Part shown: in pieces, positions 39,443-51,593 of the stretch | Numbering within the stretch: the first letter of the stretch is position 1 | Layout of the letters: the number at the start of each line of letters is the position of its first letter | Source: Combretum micranthum | Lineage: Eukaryota > Streptophyta > Magnoliopsida > Myrtales > Combretaceae | Reading direction: 5' to 3' | Length of the DNA: 64,000 nucleotides | NCBI GenBank assembly: GCA_024138025.1 | Contig: JAMXBD010000066.1 | Location: 1,116,001-1,180,000 of the forward strand | The notes under the pieces: model-generated | The model's input: the letters and a program-made list of their open reading frames with translations, nothing else | Database searches by the model: none | Told to the model about the DNA's origin: nothing | Translations under genes and position numbers: made by a program

Positions 39443-41639
39443 TGAAATCCAATTCTATCCGAATGTGTTCAAAATTAAGCATATAACATCTTTCTCTACT
39501 TATGCAAACTTCAATAGTCTAACTTCAATGCCATTTTATTGCCCTCTTGGTGTTGGGGCTACACTTATTCCCTTCCTCTTCTTTCGTAACATGCTCTCAA
39601 AGGTGCTCTTAATTGGACCATGACATGAAATAGAGACAAATATACTCCTGGTTGAATTTTCCAAGAACTTCAACTTCATATGGGCATCATTCAAGGGTTG
39701 AAGGGTGGGTATGGTTAATGTGAACTTGATTTCCAAAGTGAACTCAATTTGTGTGATTTGCATCAAAATGAAAACTTAGCTATAATTCTAATTTCTACCA
39801 TTTTGCACTAACATCTACGACATGCAATTGGTTGTGGTTGGAATAGGTCCTTCTTAAAGAAGAAAGTGAGGTTGGATCACAATGATAGAAGTCCAACAAT
39901 TGGGTGAAGTAATCATATGAGAAACCAAGAATTCAAATAGAAGAACAAAAGCTTTTGGTTGTCTTTACTTGGAGGGAAATAGCCTTTTTAGAGATGAAGA
40001 ACACAAGGGAATGTTGCCATCAACATTCAAAAACCTCAATGCAGGAACATGCCAACATTATTAGCCCCTAAAAGTTTCCTATAATGCTTTATATTTTGCG
40101 TTTGAGAGCAATGTTCACATGTGTAGAGGGTCATTTCAGTAATTGGCCTCTTAACCCAATTTAATGCCATGGGTTGTTGGTGATAGTGCTTAGAAGACCG
40201 TGTCCAATAAAGGATGTTGTAAGAAGATTTGACTTGGTAGGCATGGAATAGGGATCACTAGACCAGTTTATTCTACTCTCGACCTTATTCGTTTTTCTCA
40301 TGTGCGAAAAGTATACTCCCAAAAATATCTTTCTGGGTTAATTTGGGCTTTGTTTGGTTAAAATAGAGTTTATGTGGACTAACATAATCTTCAGCCTTTT
40401 ATATTAAAAATGGGCTATTTTAAATAGATAATGGGCTTCTTTTATATTATAGAAGCCATCAAGCCCATTTCCAAGCCCAACCCACTACTAAAGGCTTCAA
40501 TAATAGCCGTTAGATCATTAGGAAATGATCCAATAGTTACTAATAGCACTTGATCTCAACTATATGTTTAAGTAATATTCAATGGTTGGTATCAGCCTTC
40601 ACCATCCATAAATAAGAGGTTCCTCCCCTCATTTGCTTGGGGATTCTACATATTGTTAAAACTAAAAGTAATGAGAAAACTCTGTTGAAATGCTTCCAAG
40701 AGAGATCAAAGCCTACAATAAGTGAAGAATGAGTCATCAACGATTAAATCTATGTAATTTGATCTTCTGTCATACTCGCACACTTGAGAAACCAGGTTTG
40801 TCTATTCCTCCTCCCATGCCTCTCTCTACAACATCTGTATATGTATCACCCATTCAAGACTCTTCTTAGGTCAATAGGTACAGCTATTACACGTGATTGG
40901 CCAGTTGCAGCAACCCCACCATACAATATGTTATGTAACATACCAATGTTGGACTCTAATTTTTAGTTTTATTTTAATACTAAGGTCAGTGTTAGCATGT
41001 TAGATACCAATTTTCCAAGTTTAGTCTCTTTAAATTCTATAAAAAAATGTTTATGTATTTGACATAGGAGGTTACAGTTAGCGCATTATACATTAGTAAC
41101 CTCTATAAAAACCAAAATTTGAATGTTAATAAAGTTGAAATCATCCTATTTGCCTCCTCCATATGCACCACATACACTTTCATGAATTCTTGAATTTTCT
41201 CAATTGTGCTAAGATCTTTTTTATAGTGGGAAGAGAAAATTCATAGGCCCCTCAATTGAATGATTACAATGATTCTTGGATGTTCCATAATTACGCATCC
41301 CATCCTAGAATCATTTTACTCCCAACACTTACTACTTCAAGGCCTAAACTAGAATTACCAATTTGCATCACAAATGAACCAAGTTATGAACTTAAGATTG
41401 ACAGCCTTATATTACCTTACCCATTAACTGAGATTCTCAATGTTGAGCTGAAGGATGAAGAATTTAAATACAATGAGGTGAATGGTGATGTAAATAACAT
41501 GTTAGTACTATTAACATCTACCTATGATATTGAGTGATAATCTCAAACATCAAACCATGATATTGATAAAAAAGACAAACCTAAACTAGTATTTGTATCG
41601 TTTCTAACACCTCTAGCTTTACACTTAAGCAAAATTGTG
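39443..41639. other. No assigned gene; probable retrotransposon flank
   Basis: Contains CATAAATAAGAGG (40608-40620), TATA-like, followed by a short leader that resembles an LTR start region, and a 93-codon open frame (41256-41537) with no motif I know. These precede the copia gag relic and may be its LTR and leader, but I could not define LTR ends. Confidence 0.3.
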
Positions 41640-42985
41640 GGTTATTAAGCTGAGATTATGATAATTGGACGATGACAAGGCAAAGGATTTGGAGGCTCTA
41701 TACTATATTCAAATAGCAGTGGCGAAACATATATTTCCAAAAAAATTTGTTGCTACATTTGAAATGGAAGCATGAGCATTTTGCAGCAAAATTTTCAAGG
41801 GAATGCTAAGGTTTGTATTGGCAAACTTCAAATATGTAGAAAAGATATTTAATAATATGATCAAAATGAAGGTTTTTGAGATTGTTGTAGGTGAAAAATC
41901 ACCGGTAGTAAATCTAAGGTCTTGGAATCAAAAGAAGCGATTAGTGGTTAATGGTTCGCTAGGAGGTGGTCTGATGTGACCATTTTGATATTTAAGTTAG
42001 TAATGGATACTGAGGGAGTAAGCAAATGCATAAGTAGAGAATATGAGTGAGTGAAATCACATGCCCTTTGTCTTGTGCCTATAGAATATTCTATATGTGT
42101 CGTGTTCCTAAAAAAGTGAAGTAATAGAGTGGGACCCCTTATTAATAGTTGACCTAAACATGAGGTGGTGGTGTTAGTAATCATTTGAGAAGAGTGGCTA
42201 GACAAGTTGAGAGCTATTACTTTGGACCAACCTTAGGGAGGTATAGAGCATCTTCGGGGAGACATGGCTTGCTGAGGATGTATAAGGTATCTTTAAGAGA
42301 ACATGGTAGACTGAAGACGTCTAGAGTACCTTCAAGGAGACTTAGGGTAATAAGAAGATGTTCTTGTTAGAGTAAGAGCTTCGTTGAGGAGGATCTCACC
42401 ATGGGTCCTCAGGTGTTTAAGGAAATTGACCTCTAACCTGGTAGATGGTTGAGGCCCATGGGCTAAGGCAGTGTAAGCGCTTGATGGGCTTCCTAGGCTC
42501 AAGTGCTAGTCCATGTTGCTAGTGTTGATCTTATTAGGCCATGGTCAATTAAAACCTAGCAGTAGAGACCATTAATGAATGTTACACTTGACTACGTGAA
42601 CTAGTAAATCAACTAAATGCTTATGGAGAGGAAATTATAGAAAAAAGGATCATAGAAAAATTACGCATAAGTATTGCTGAAATGTACGACCCAACAGTCA
42701 ACACTATTGAAAACAAAAAGGTCTCACCATTTTAACCGCAATAGAGTTGGTTGGATCACTTGAGGTGTGCAAGAAAAGATGACGTAGATGAGAAGAAAGT
42801 TCTCTTGAAAATACATTTAAATCTAAACTAGATATAAAGTATCATGAATCTAACTTCAAGAAAAGGAAGGAGAATTCCATAAATGCACTTAGAGGCACAC
42901 AAAATCAAAAGAAAGGAAAATACCCACCACGTTGCATCTGTAAGAGAATCAATCATAACGTTAAAATGTTGCTAGCTAACTTTAG
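41640..42985 (+). pseudogene. Copia gag relic, split by an insertion
   Basis: The first part (41640-41885) reads as a UBN2-type gag: YIQIAVAKHIFPKKFVATFE and a KMKVFE end. The second part (42587-42985) continues with LVNQLNAYGEEIIEKRIIEK, then ISIAEMYDP, and a zinc knuckle CICKRINHNVK in which the last Cys is lost. The two parts join in register when 41886-42586 is removed. Stops are present in both. No pol sequence follows. Confidence 0.7.
41886..42586 (-). repeat. Probable solo LTR inside the gag relic
   Basis: The plus strand starts TGTAGGTG and ends ATGTTACA, so either strand gives TG...CA ends. On the minus strand the sequence near the end, GGTCACATCAGACCACCTCC, is typical of the 3' end of Ty3/gypsy LTRs. 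It interrupts the gag relic at a single point. The flanks ATTGT and CTTGA do not match as target duplications. Confidence 0.5.
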
Positions 42986-45900
42986 AACATTATAGAACTA
43001 ATATGCTATGTTGATTTTTAGGTTGGGTGGGAAATAAAATAAAAAGGTATGCACAACATAAGGAAGTAAGTTAAAATAGAAAAACTCGCATTGCTTTTGA
43101 TGGAAAATGGGAAAAATCATAGTCCCGCATCAAGTAGTATAGGACAATCTAACTAAAATATAAGTGATAAAATAGTAAGTTCAAATTGCCTTAAGCATTT
43201 TAGATAAAAAAATTACCTTCGACTAATATAATCTAATTTTATATTAACTCTCCCTCATAAATCTAAGCTTACATACTTCCAATAGGTTTTTAGAATAATC
43301 AAGCTCAAACTAATGACTTGCACGATGTCTAAATGACATTCTACTACCAAACTTTGATCATATTTAACAAGCGTGAAGAAAAATCATAGCAAACATGAGA
43401 AAGATGTTAGGCCACATATATGTGTGTGTGTGTGTAGAGAGAGAGATGCTGATCATTAACTATTTTCAAAGAGGAGGATATTGAGAAGCAAAAAGATTAA
43501 ACAAAATCAAATATCATTTTTGCTTCTCTTTTCATATGCAAGAAACGGGGGCTTCTTATATGAAACACTTGGGTAGTTGGGTTTACTTGGGTTGCTTAAG
43601 CGAATTCACTGGACCAAGCTTTCTCATTTGCATTGTATTCATCTCTATGCAATTTTATAAAAACATAACGGTAAAAGTGAATCATTTTCGGCCCACTTTT
43701 TATTTTTCACTTTCAATTTAATGGTCAAAGGGAAAATTTGGGCTCGCTTCACTCCACTTTATTTTGAGTATTTGCTCCGGAAGGGCTTTTTTCAACCAAG
43801 ATTGGGTTCTATAAACCCACATGTTTCTCCTAGCATATTATTAAGATCGAGTAAACCTTTTATTCCAAGCTTTTCAATGCTGGGAAAATGAACTTGAAAA
43901 AGTGCAACGAAGCAGAATCCTTACACACGAGGCCATAATATGTCCTTTTCGTGCCAGTAAGGAGTAGGAAGCCAGCTGTTTCGATTATTTTTGTCTATTA
44001 TCATAAAGTGAGAATACCCTTATGCAAAAAACAAATGCATAGAGAGGAACATTGTGATCGTGTCATGGTCCCAAAAGTGAAAGTGAGATTCACTAAAGGG
44101 TAAACCAAGTGAGTGCTGCATAAAACTTTTTTTTTTTTTTCTTTTTCTCTTTTCTCAAGCGAGAAAGGATAGGTAACTCTTGATATATATATATATATAT
44201 TAATGCTCGTTTCAGAGATTCATAATATACTCCAATTAGATTTGGATCTGTATACTTAATATGAAAATTTATATGACTATGAAATTTTTTATTCCTTCTT
44301 GACAAAAAAGCTGACATTTGACTCCAACCTGAAGTAATAGATTACTTCAGTTTCACCAAGAGATCCCGAGGAGGTCAACCTTTTCGATTGGTAGTATGGC
44401 GCTCGACCAAAAAATGACGGTGTGATGATGATGCAACTAATTAAGAAATTTTAATAGGTAATGATAGTAATATTAATTATTAAGGGAAACTGTGAATAAA
44501 TTATTCTATACATATATTGGTCCCACATGACCAAACTTAACTTATTTACCAAAAATTTTAATTAGTTAACAACAATAAGTCTAGGTCGTTCAATGTAATT
44601 ATGTTGGCGAAGAGAATTGAATGAACCGCATGACAACATCCATATGGGTAAGGAACTTCGTCTAGGTATCAGTATTAAGGATATCGAATGTAAAAGCTCT
44701 AAAAAATTAGTTTTTTGTATTATTATTATTATTATTATTATTATTTATTATTATTATTATTATATTATTATTATGTAAAAGTCAATGTAACCCACGAAAG
44801 TACAAAAAAAAAAAAAAGTTAGTAAACTTATATAAAGAATCTTATGGATAAAATACTGAGGTCTTTTAGAAAGAGAGTTTCTTTAGATAATGATGTAGTA
44901 TTTGAAGGATCTTATGAAAGGCCTTATGAATATAGATGATCTTAGGATCTTTCATAAAGAATTTTAAAAGATTGAATGAATCATTTACATCTGTAAGAAT
45001 CTTAGAAAGTAAGGTTTTTTGTTTAAAAATATGTATCAAAGACCTTAAATATGGATACTCTAATAATGTTGATCATTGATAGCAACATTTATACTGTATC
45101 ATGCATATTAGAAGCTTCCAAAATCCTAATAAACATATTACACCAGAAAAATGTCAGTGGCTGGACGGAATTCCGCATGGTATTCCTCCTGCGTGTGCGA
45201 CAAGACGACTCATGTTTTGCTGAAGACGCCTCCAAGTTCTCTTCCAAGTTCCACCAAGTTATTCACAAGGACTCAGCATCATCATTGATTCACGATATTT
45301 ACCTAAAACAAAACTATTCACATCATGAAAAGCTAAATAAGTAAAGTAACCTCGAAAAATACAATACAGGTGTGTGTATGTGTAAGGAACCAAAACAAGG
45401 TGATACATAAAATCCAAAACAGTCGATTATCAAGGCGCTTAAAATCTAATACTATTAGACATGAATGTAATGGTGGCAATGGACACTTTTAAAAACGACT
45501 TTCGAATAAGTATGGCAAAGACGGCCACGTAACAAAAGGTTACCAGTTTTTTCTCCCCAGTAATGACCCACAATGTGTATAAATATTATTAAAGACCTCT
45601 TGTTACTCGGGTTGGAGCTGGTTTAGTTTCCTCTCCTCGTGATGTATACATGTGATATTTTCTTTGTTTTAGCAGAATTTCGTAGAAGCTAGAAGCAGAT
45701 ATATGTTTATTGTTGATTAGGGCACTCAGAATCTTGTCCACAGTTGGCCATCGAATGAACATATTTGTGCAATACCAGAATCGTTTGTTATTTTTTGGGG
45801 GAAAGAGAATTAGAGAAAACCTCATCTTTGATTTTTATCCTCTTATAAACTCATTACCAGTATCCTTCCTTTTGACAATACATTAATCTATATTTTTTCT

Positions 45901-46041
45901 CTATGTCTTTCATGGTTATTAGAAGATATGTGTAGGCCTATGATTAGCTAGCCACAATAGTTAATTTAATAAAATAATATTACCAACTACATTTTGATTA
46001 AATTTTCACGTAAAACCCTATCTATTGGCCAGCCAGCTTAA
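42986..46041. other. No gene recognised; several simple repeats
   Basis: Holds a TG/AG repeat (43419-43446), a poly(T) run (44129-44140), a TA repeat (44182-44200), an ATT repeat (44718-44773) and a perfect 9-bp hairpin CTGAAGTAA/TTACTTCAG (44330-44351). Open frames at 43536-43721 (+), 45051-45344 (+) and 45589-45825 (-) have no recognised motif. The last is next to a GTATAAATATT element (45578-45588). Confidence 0.4.
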
Positions 46042-46232
46042 GGGTAAGTGGCTACTAAAATCTATTATGAATAGCACTCAAACTTTGACAAAATATGTAA
46101 TTAGATACTTGAATATTGAAATTAATCAATTTAGTATCTAAAAAAAACTTCACAAAAGTACTACTAATATGCATCAAAAGTTCATTTAGATGCTAAATTG
46201 ATTAATTTCAAAATTAAGGTACTAAATTAACC

Positions 46233-46236
<4 letters not shown>
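46042..46236. mobile_element. MITE, family D, copy 2
   Basis: Starts GGGTAAGTGG. It contains ACTTTGACAAAATATGTAAT and GAAATTAATCAATTTAGTAT and ends with the inverse complement ATTGATTAATTTCAAAAT. The same elements and order occur at 15092-15475, but this copy is shorter. Confidence 0.55.
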
Positions 46237-46266
<30 letters not shown>

Positions 46267-47897
46267 TACAGGGTCAAGGAAGAAAAATAATGTTTTGATA
46301 AAAAATTACAAAAATACTATGGGATTAAAAATAAAATAAAAATTAAGCAAATCAAAATTTTCTCTTTAGCAGATAAGTTTAGATTATTATGAACTTGTGT
46401 TTTCAAGAGACGGGCTCAATATATTTATAATGATGAGTTTAACTTCCTTGTTACGATAATGAACGAAACTCTTCTTCGTCAACCGATGTGGATATGATTA
46501 ATTTTGATTGTATGGACCAATAGATAAACTATATACAAAAAATTAACTAAAAATACATTATTTTTCGATAGCAGCTTAAATAGGTATAACTTTTGATGCA
46601 AAAAGAGTTATGAAACTTGTTACACTATTCTGAGAATTGATTTCCAAGGCAGTCAATCTAAGATTTCTTGATTGAACTCATTTCGACCATGAAAAATGTT
46701 GTTTAAGACCCCAGTAATGGGTTGATTTATGTTTTTGGAGTTAGTAATATCATATTTCATTAATTTTTGTTTTTGTTTTTATTTTAATTTTGGTATGGGA
46801 GCTTAAAGGTTCATCAGTGGAGGTTAGAGAGGGAAAATATAAGTTTTGTAAAGAGACAAATTTAATATAATTGTGATAAACCCGTCTCTTCAAGAGACAA
46901 GAAGAGACAAGTTTAGTGTAATTATGTTGAACTTGTCTTAGTTTGAAGAGACAAGTTTATTACAATATGAACTCATCTTTTCAAATAATGAGTTTAACTT
47001 ACTTATTTTTGGAATTATTTTCAATTTAGTATCATTTTTGTAGTTTCTTACTAAATTTTATTTTCCTTTTCCCTAAATGTGTATATGCTTTTTACTTTAT
47101 TATCTTTACATTAAGTTTATTTTAACACTATTATTTAAGTGAAATAATTATTATAGGCCAGTCAGTAGTCATCGTATGTCCACTAACTAGTGCGAATACA
47201 TAAAGATGAAAAACATGTAAATAAGTTGATTAAAAGAAAAAGCACTGTTTCATAAGGTCAAGAACACATATCATATTTTGTAATTTTATTATATTTTCCT
47301 TGTTAACCAAAGCTAAGCATGTCAAGGATAGGGCAACCGTTTACTCCTTGCATATTTTCTAGTTACTAAAAATCACAAAATAAAGTTATAAATAATCTAT
47401 AAAAAATGCTAACTTTTAATTTCGTTGGCTGCAGGATTTGTCTTGACATTTTCCCTTACAAGGAGAATTGGAAAAGGAAATGGACTGGCTGGGGAAAAAA
47501 AAAAAATTCCTATGGTTTTTTAGTTGTCAATGTCATCGGATACGAGGCTCACGGGGTGTCATGAAGTCAAATACTGGGGGTTAGAGGACATGGGGCTTCT
47601 GGCTTCTGATTTTATACTTCCACTATGTATATAAAGTTTTAGGCTTGAGAAATAAAATTTGTTGGGTATCGGGGGTGCGTAGGTAATCTATAAGCATAGA
47701 GCATCATTCATTCATACCCTTTTTTATTGGGTTTTAAAATTTATGAATATAAAAGATTCTTTAATATTTATTTGTAAAAAGAGATGGATAGATAAGATAC
47801 ACCGAGCCAGCTCAAGAAATTTCTTACAAACGCATTTTTTTTTTTTTTTTAAAGCAACAAGTGATCAAGGAAGTTGACTAGGTTTTAAAAGGATATT
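46237..47897. other. No feature recognised
   Basis: Opens with a TA repeat (46239-46263). AGACAAGTTTA and GATGAGTTTAACTT recur several times at 46380-47000 without forming a regular array. No coding frame. Confidence 0.4.
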
Positions 47898-48382
47898 TGA
47901 TGCTAGGCAAGAACAACATAGTATTATTTTAAAAATATTATTATTTTTTTTATAGATTTAATTAGTATTTATAAAAATTATATCTTTTAATAAGATTAGT
48001 ATTTTTTTATATATGTCGAGTCTTTTAATTAGATTGATTAATATATATTTTGTATATATCAAGTTTTTTAATTAGGCTGTTATTTTAATCTTATAAATAG
48101 ACTAACATTATAAAAAGTTGAGACAAGGAATTATTTTCTGGTATTCATGTGCAAATCAATAGATTACATTGTTTATCTTTTTTACAAAATTCATACTCTT
48201 ATTGAGTTTTCTAATTTTGATACCTATTTGTTTGGGTATTCTTAGAATAAACAGATATATAGAATATCGTCTTCCAGTAATTGTGCGCGATTCAATGAGT
48301 TTCGATTATCGCTCATTACTTTCTAGGTATTCACGGAATCAACGGATCGTGATACTTCTCTCTCTTTTCTTCTACTGCATCA
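47898..48382 (+). repeat. LTR 1 of the array
   Basis: TGATGCTAGGCAAGAAC...CTGCATCA. It contains the TATA box CTTATAAATAGAC (about 48093-48105). Shared with LTR 2 are TTAATTAGTATTTATAAAAA, TTTGTTTGGGTATT and ATCAACGGAT. Confidence 0.7.
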
Positions 48383-48384
48383 GT

Positions 48385-48396
48385 TGGTATTAGAGC
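48385..48396 (+). other. Primer-binding site after LTR 1
   Basis: TGGTATTAGAGC matches the tRNA-iMet primer site TGGTATCAGAGC at 11 of 12 positions, the one change being C to T. It begins 2 bases after the LTR end. Confidence 0.75.
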
Positions 48397-48482
48397 CTAT
48401 GTTTGTCTTGGAATATCATCACGCTATGAAAGCAAGCCAATGATGAAAATTCGAGTGCGAATTTTATCCACCTTGGGAAGGA

Positions 48483-49066
48483 TGATGCAGGACAAGAAGA
48501 ACATATTATTATTTTAGAAAGATTTTTATTTTCTTTTTTTAGATAGATTTAATTAGTATTTATAAAAATAGTGTCTTTTAATAAGATTAGTATATCTTTT
48601 ATATATATATATATATATATTAATTCTGTTAATTAGATTTATTAGTATATCTTTTTCTATATGTTAAGTTTTTTAATTAGGTTTTTTTATTTTAATCCTA
48701 TAAATAGACTAGCCTTATAAAAGTTGAGATAGAGAATTATGATGAAATAAAATATATTTTTATCTCTCCTATCTCTTCTAGTATTCTATGGAATCAACAG
48801 GTTGATGAAATATTGCTTTCCGGTATTCGTTCATGACTCAACAGTTTGTAATGTTTTTCTTTTTTCCAAAATTCACTCTCTTATTAAGTTTTTGAATTTT
48901 GATGCATATTTGTTTGGGTATTATTATAATCAACAAACATATAGATGATCGTCTTCAGGAAATTATGCACGATTCAATGGGTTTCAATTTTATCACTCGT
49001 CACTTTCCGAGTATTCGTAGAATCAACGGATTCTGATACTTATTACTCTTTTCTTTCGTTGCGTCA
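48483..49066 (+). repeat. LTR 2 of the array
   Basis: TGATGCAGGACAAGAAG...GTTGCGTCA, preceded by the purine-rich CTTGGGAAGGA. It is longer than LTR 1 by about 100 bases because of extra sequence around 48735-48830. A decayed primer site TTAGTATTAGAC follows. Confidence 0.7.
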
Positions 49067-49489
49067 ATTTAGTATTAGACCTGCATTCACTCTTGGAGAG
49101 TCATGGCACCGCGTGGGCAAGACAATCGATATCAAGGCCACTGTTCGTCTTGGAATTTTATCAAACTGGGGGAGAATGAAGCGGTGGAAGAAATGACAAT
49201 GCTTTTATGAAATTTGAGAAAGAAAGAAATTGACATTTAATGATGCCATGGAAGAAATGACAATGCTTTATTATTCATCCTTTTAATTATTTTGATGTTT
49301 ATAGACTTTTTAGGAACTTTCCTTTATGTATTGTCTATAGCATTTATTTCATCAATTAATTATATTTGTATGTTTGTAGACTATTTACGAATTTTCCTTT
49401 GTGGTAAATTTCGTCTTTATATATATATATATATATATAAATGTATGCCTTAGGGAAAAAAAAAAGTTATTCGATTATCATTTGAAAAA

Positions 49490-49671
49490 TACAAAATCAA
49501 GCAGTCTTACTCTTCTTTTTACCCAAATTTCAAATTATTCAATTGTTATACGAATTTTGGATGTGATTTATCTAGGTATTCATAGAATTAATAGATAATT
49601 AAAAATCGCTTTCCGAGTATTTTGAGAATCAACAGAATTGTGATATTTTCTTCACGTTGTTCGTTGCGTCA
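49490..49671 (+). repeat. LTR 3 of the array, 3' part
   Basis: ATTTTGAGAATCAACAGAAT, CGCTTTCCGAGTATT and GTTCGTTGCGTCA match the ends of LTR 1 and LTR 2. The start of this copy is unclear. Confidence 0.5.
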
Positions 49672-50027
49672 ATATTGGAGATTGTGAAGTGGATGTTAAG
49701 TATAAAATTTTCAAGATCAAACCCCCATAGGGCAGGTACAGATATGAAACCCACCTTGGATCTACGCTAAAAATAAATGATAATTCTATAATTTTTAGTT
49801 AATGAATGTTATAAAGAAATAGAAATAGAGCCTAAATCCATAAATAGAATGTCTAAACAACTAAATCTAAAACTAGCTCTCACATTTTCCTTTTCTTTCC
49901 CTTTCTCCTTCTCCATTTCTTTTCTTGTTATGTTTTATATTTCTTTATTCTTATTCTTTCTCATTTGATAATTAGTAAGTGCTTATACTAACCTTAATTT
50001 AGTAGTAAATCTCTCTTAAGTCTTAAA
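49672..50027. other. No feature recognised
   Basis: AT-rich, with a pyrimidine-rich stretch (49880-49925). Confidence 0.4.
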
Positions 50028-50777
50028 TGTGACATTTCCTCTTTGATGTAGTGGGAGCCTAATTGAAAAAGGATAAATATTAAAATTTGTTAAGTTACAC
50101 ACAATTGCTAGATAACAATCTTTTATTGATTCAATATAATATGAAATGACCTAAACACCACCCATAAAATTTAAATTTTAAAATTTAAATATAATAGTTG
50201 AAAAATAATTAGGAATTTAAAACAACAGGACGAATAAAATTAATGAGTGGATTGGGTAAATGAATTTAGAGTTAGTTGATTAAAGTACCTTAGTTAAAGA
50301 AATCCACTAAATAAAAGCTTAATAGAGATAGGTGGCAGAGATCGTGCCATGTTGCACTCTCTAAAAAGAGCCCTACAAACCCTAGACTTTAGCCCTCATA
50401 TAAATACTCTTTATTTTCTTCCATTGCCCCTTTAAGAAACCTACTACAACCTTAAGGTAAGAAACCTTATACTCTAGCCTCCATTTAATGTTAATTAAGT
50501 AAGATTAAAGAAGGAATGGCACTAATCAGTTGAGGTTATCTATTTCATGTGGGAAATGATGACAATAGAGGCGAGTTAAGAGAAAGGGAAGAGTAACAAC
50601 CTTAGTGAAATTTGAACAAGGTAAGTTTGCAATTTTCAAGCTTTGAAATGCAAAGTCTATGTGTTTTAGATGTAGTTTCTGACATGGGAATGCTGGTAGG
50701 AAGTAAAGATAGCAAGAAAGTTGAATTTGGAGATGTTTTAAGCTTTGGAGATAGGAATCAGTAAGCCCGAAATCAAT
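50028..50777 (+). repeat. First part of a long LTR-like sequence, split by the gypsy element
   Basis: Starts TGTGACATTTCC (gypsy LTR start type) and has a plus-strand TATA box CATATAAATACTC (50397-50409). The likely continuation is 54024-55430, which carries the palindrome cluster seen in the similar block at 17.7-21.2 kb. Confidence 0.4.
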
Positions 50778-51457
50778 TGATGAAGGTCAAGTGGCGACAA
50801 CAAAGGAGTGGAGATAAAATGAACCGTTGGCCTAGAATTGGAGAATTACAAGCCTTGACTGCAAGACTATGCATAGCGTGAAAGCCACTAGGTTTCAAAA
50901 GTACACCACCAGCGTAGGTGGTTTAGGCTACTGACTTATAGTTGGCTTTGGAAGATCACGGAATCGAAATTATTAAAGCCGTCTTCAAGATTGCTAGCTT
51001 TAAAGCCGGTGTATGTGGTTCGGCCATTCCTTACGAATTTTGTAATTTTTTTGTTTTATTTGTTTCCTTTATAATATAAACCCTAGGTCAAAAAGAGACT
51101 AGTTTATCATATTTTTTATGAGTTTTGAGAATACTCTATGTATGTAACCCTTTGTAGTGATTATAATTATTGAGATTTGATTCTCTTTAATTGTTGAGTT
51201 CTTATCAATTCTTAAGTAGTATATAATTGTGATGAACCATGCTATTAGAATCTTGTGATTCTTTTAACATCTTAGTTATTTTATAGATCATGGATTCTAT
51301 CGTTTTATAATTTAATTACAAGCTAGTTTAATTTTATTATTCGTGGAACCTATCGAACAATAATTTTATCCATATCATTCCTTATTTTTGTTGTCCTTTC
51401 ATATTTTTGAAACCCTAAAAATTCATATGAAGGTTCAATTCCCTCAAGCTCGCATCA
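50778..51457 (+). repeat. 5' LTR of the gypsy element
   Basis: TGATGAAGGTCAAGTGGCG...CTCGCATCA. Matches 53319-54023 along its length, for example TGTGGTTCGGCCATT, TTTCCTTTATAATATAAACC and TCATATTTTTGAAACC. Confidence 0.88.
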
Positions 51458-51461
51458 GATT

Positions 51462-51473
51462 TGGTATCAAAAC
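51462..51473 (+). other. Decayed primer-binding site of the gypsy element
   Basis: TGGTATCAAAAC matches TGGTATCAGAGC at 10 of 12 positions; both differences are G to A. It lies four bases after the 5' LTR. Confidence 0.7.
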
Positions 51474-51593
51474 AAAGTTTTTGTAGAGTTTGTTGTTCAA
51501 TGCGATTTATTCCAAGTTTGTTTGGATGATTTTATTATGTGAATTATGTTGTTGAATTTTTTTTTGTGTTATTGCTGTTGTCTAGCTGAAAAG

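Larger units (their letters stand above)
47898..49671 (+). mobile_element. Tandem array of LTRs from one retrotransposon family
   Basis: Three LTR copies in the same direction separated by short internal remnants: LTR 1 (47898-48382), primer site and about 90 bases, LTR 2 (48483-49066), about 400 bases, and the 3' end of LTR 3 (about 49490-49671). Such LTR-internal-LTR-internal-LTR arrays arise by unequal recombination between LTRs of neighbouring or single elements. The internal remnants contain only leader and possibly the first gag codons (ATGGCACCGCGTGGGCAAG, 49103). Confidence 0.65.

Noticed and set aside
40587..40598. TGGTATCAGCCT as a primer-binding site
   Set aside because: Only the first nine bases match, no LTR end precedes it, and a TATA-like box follows rather than precedes it.
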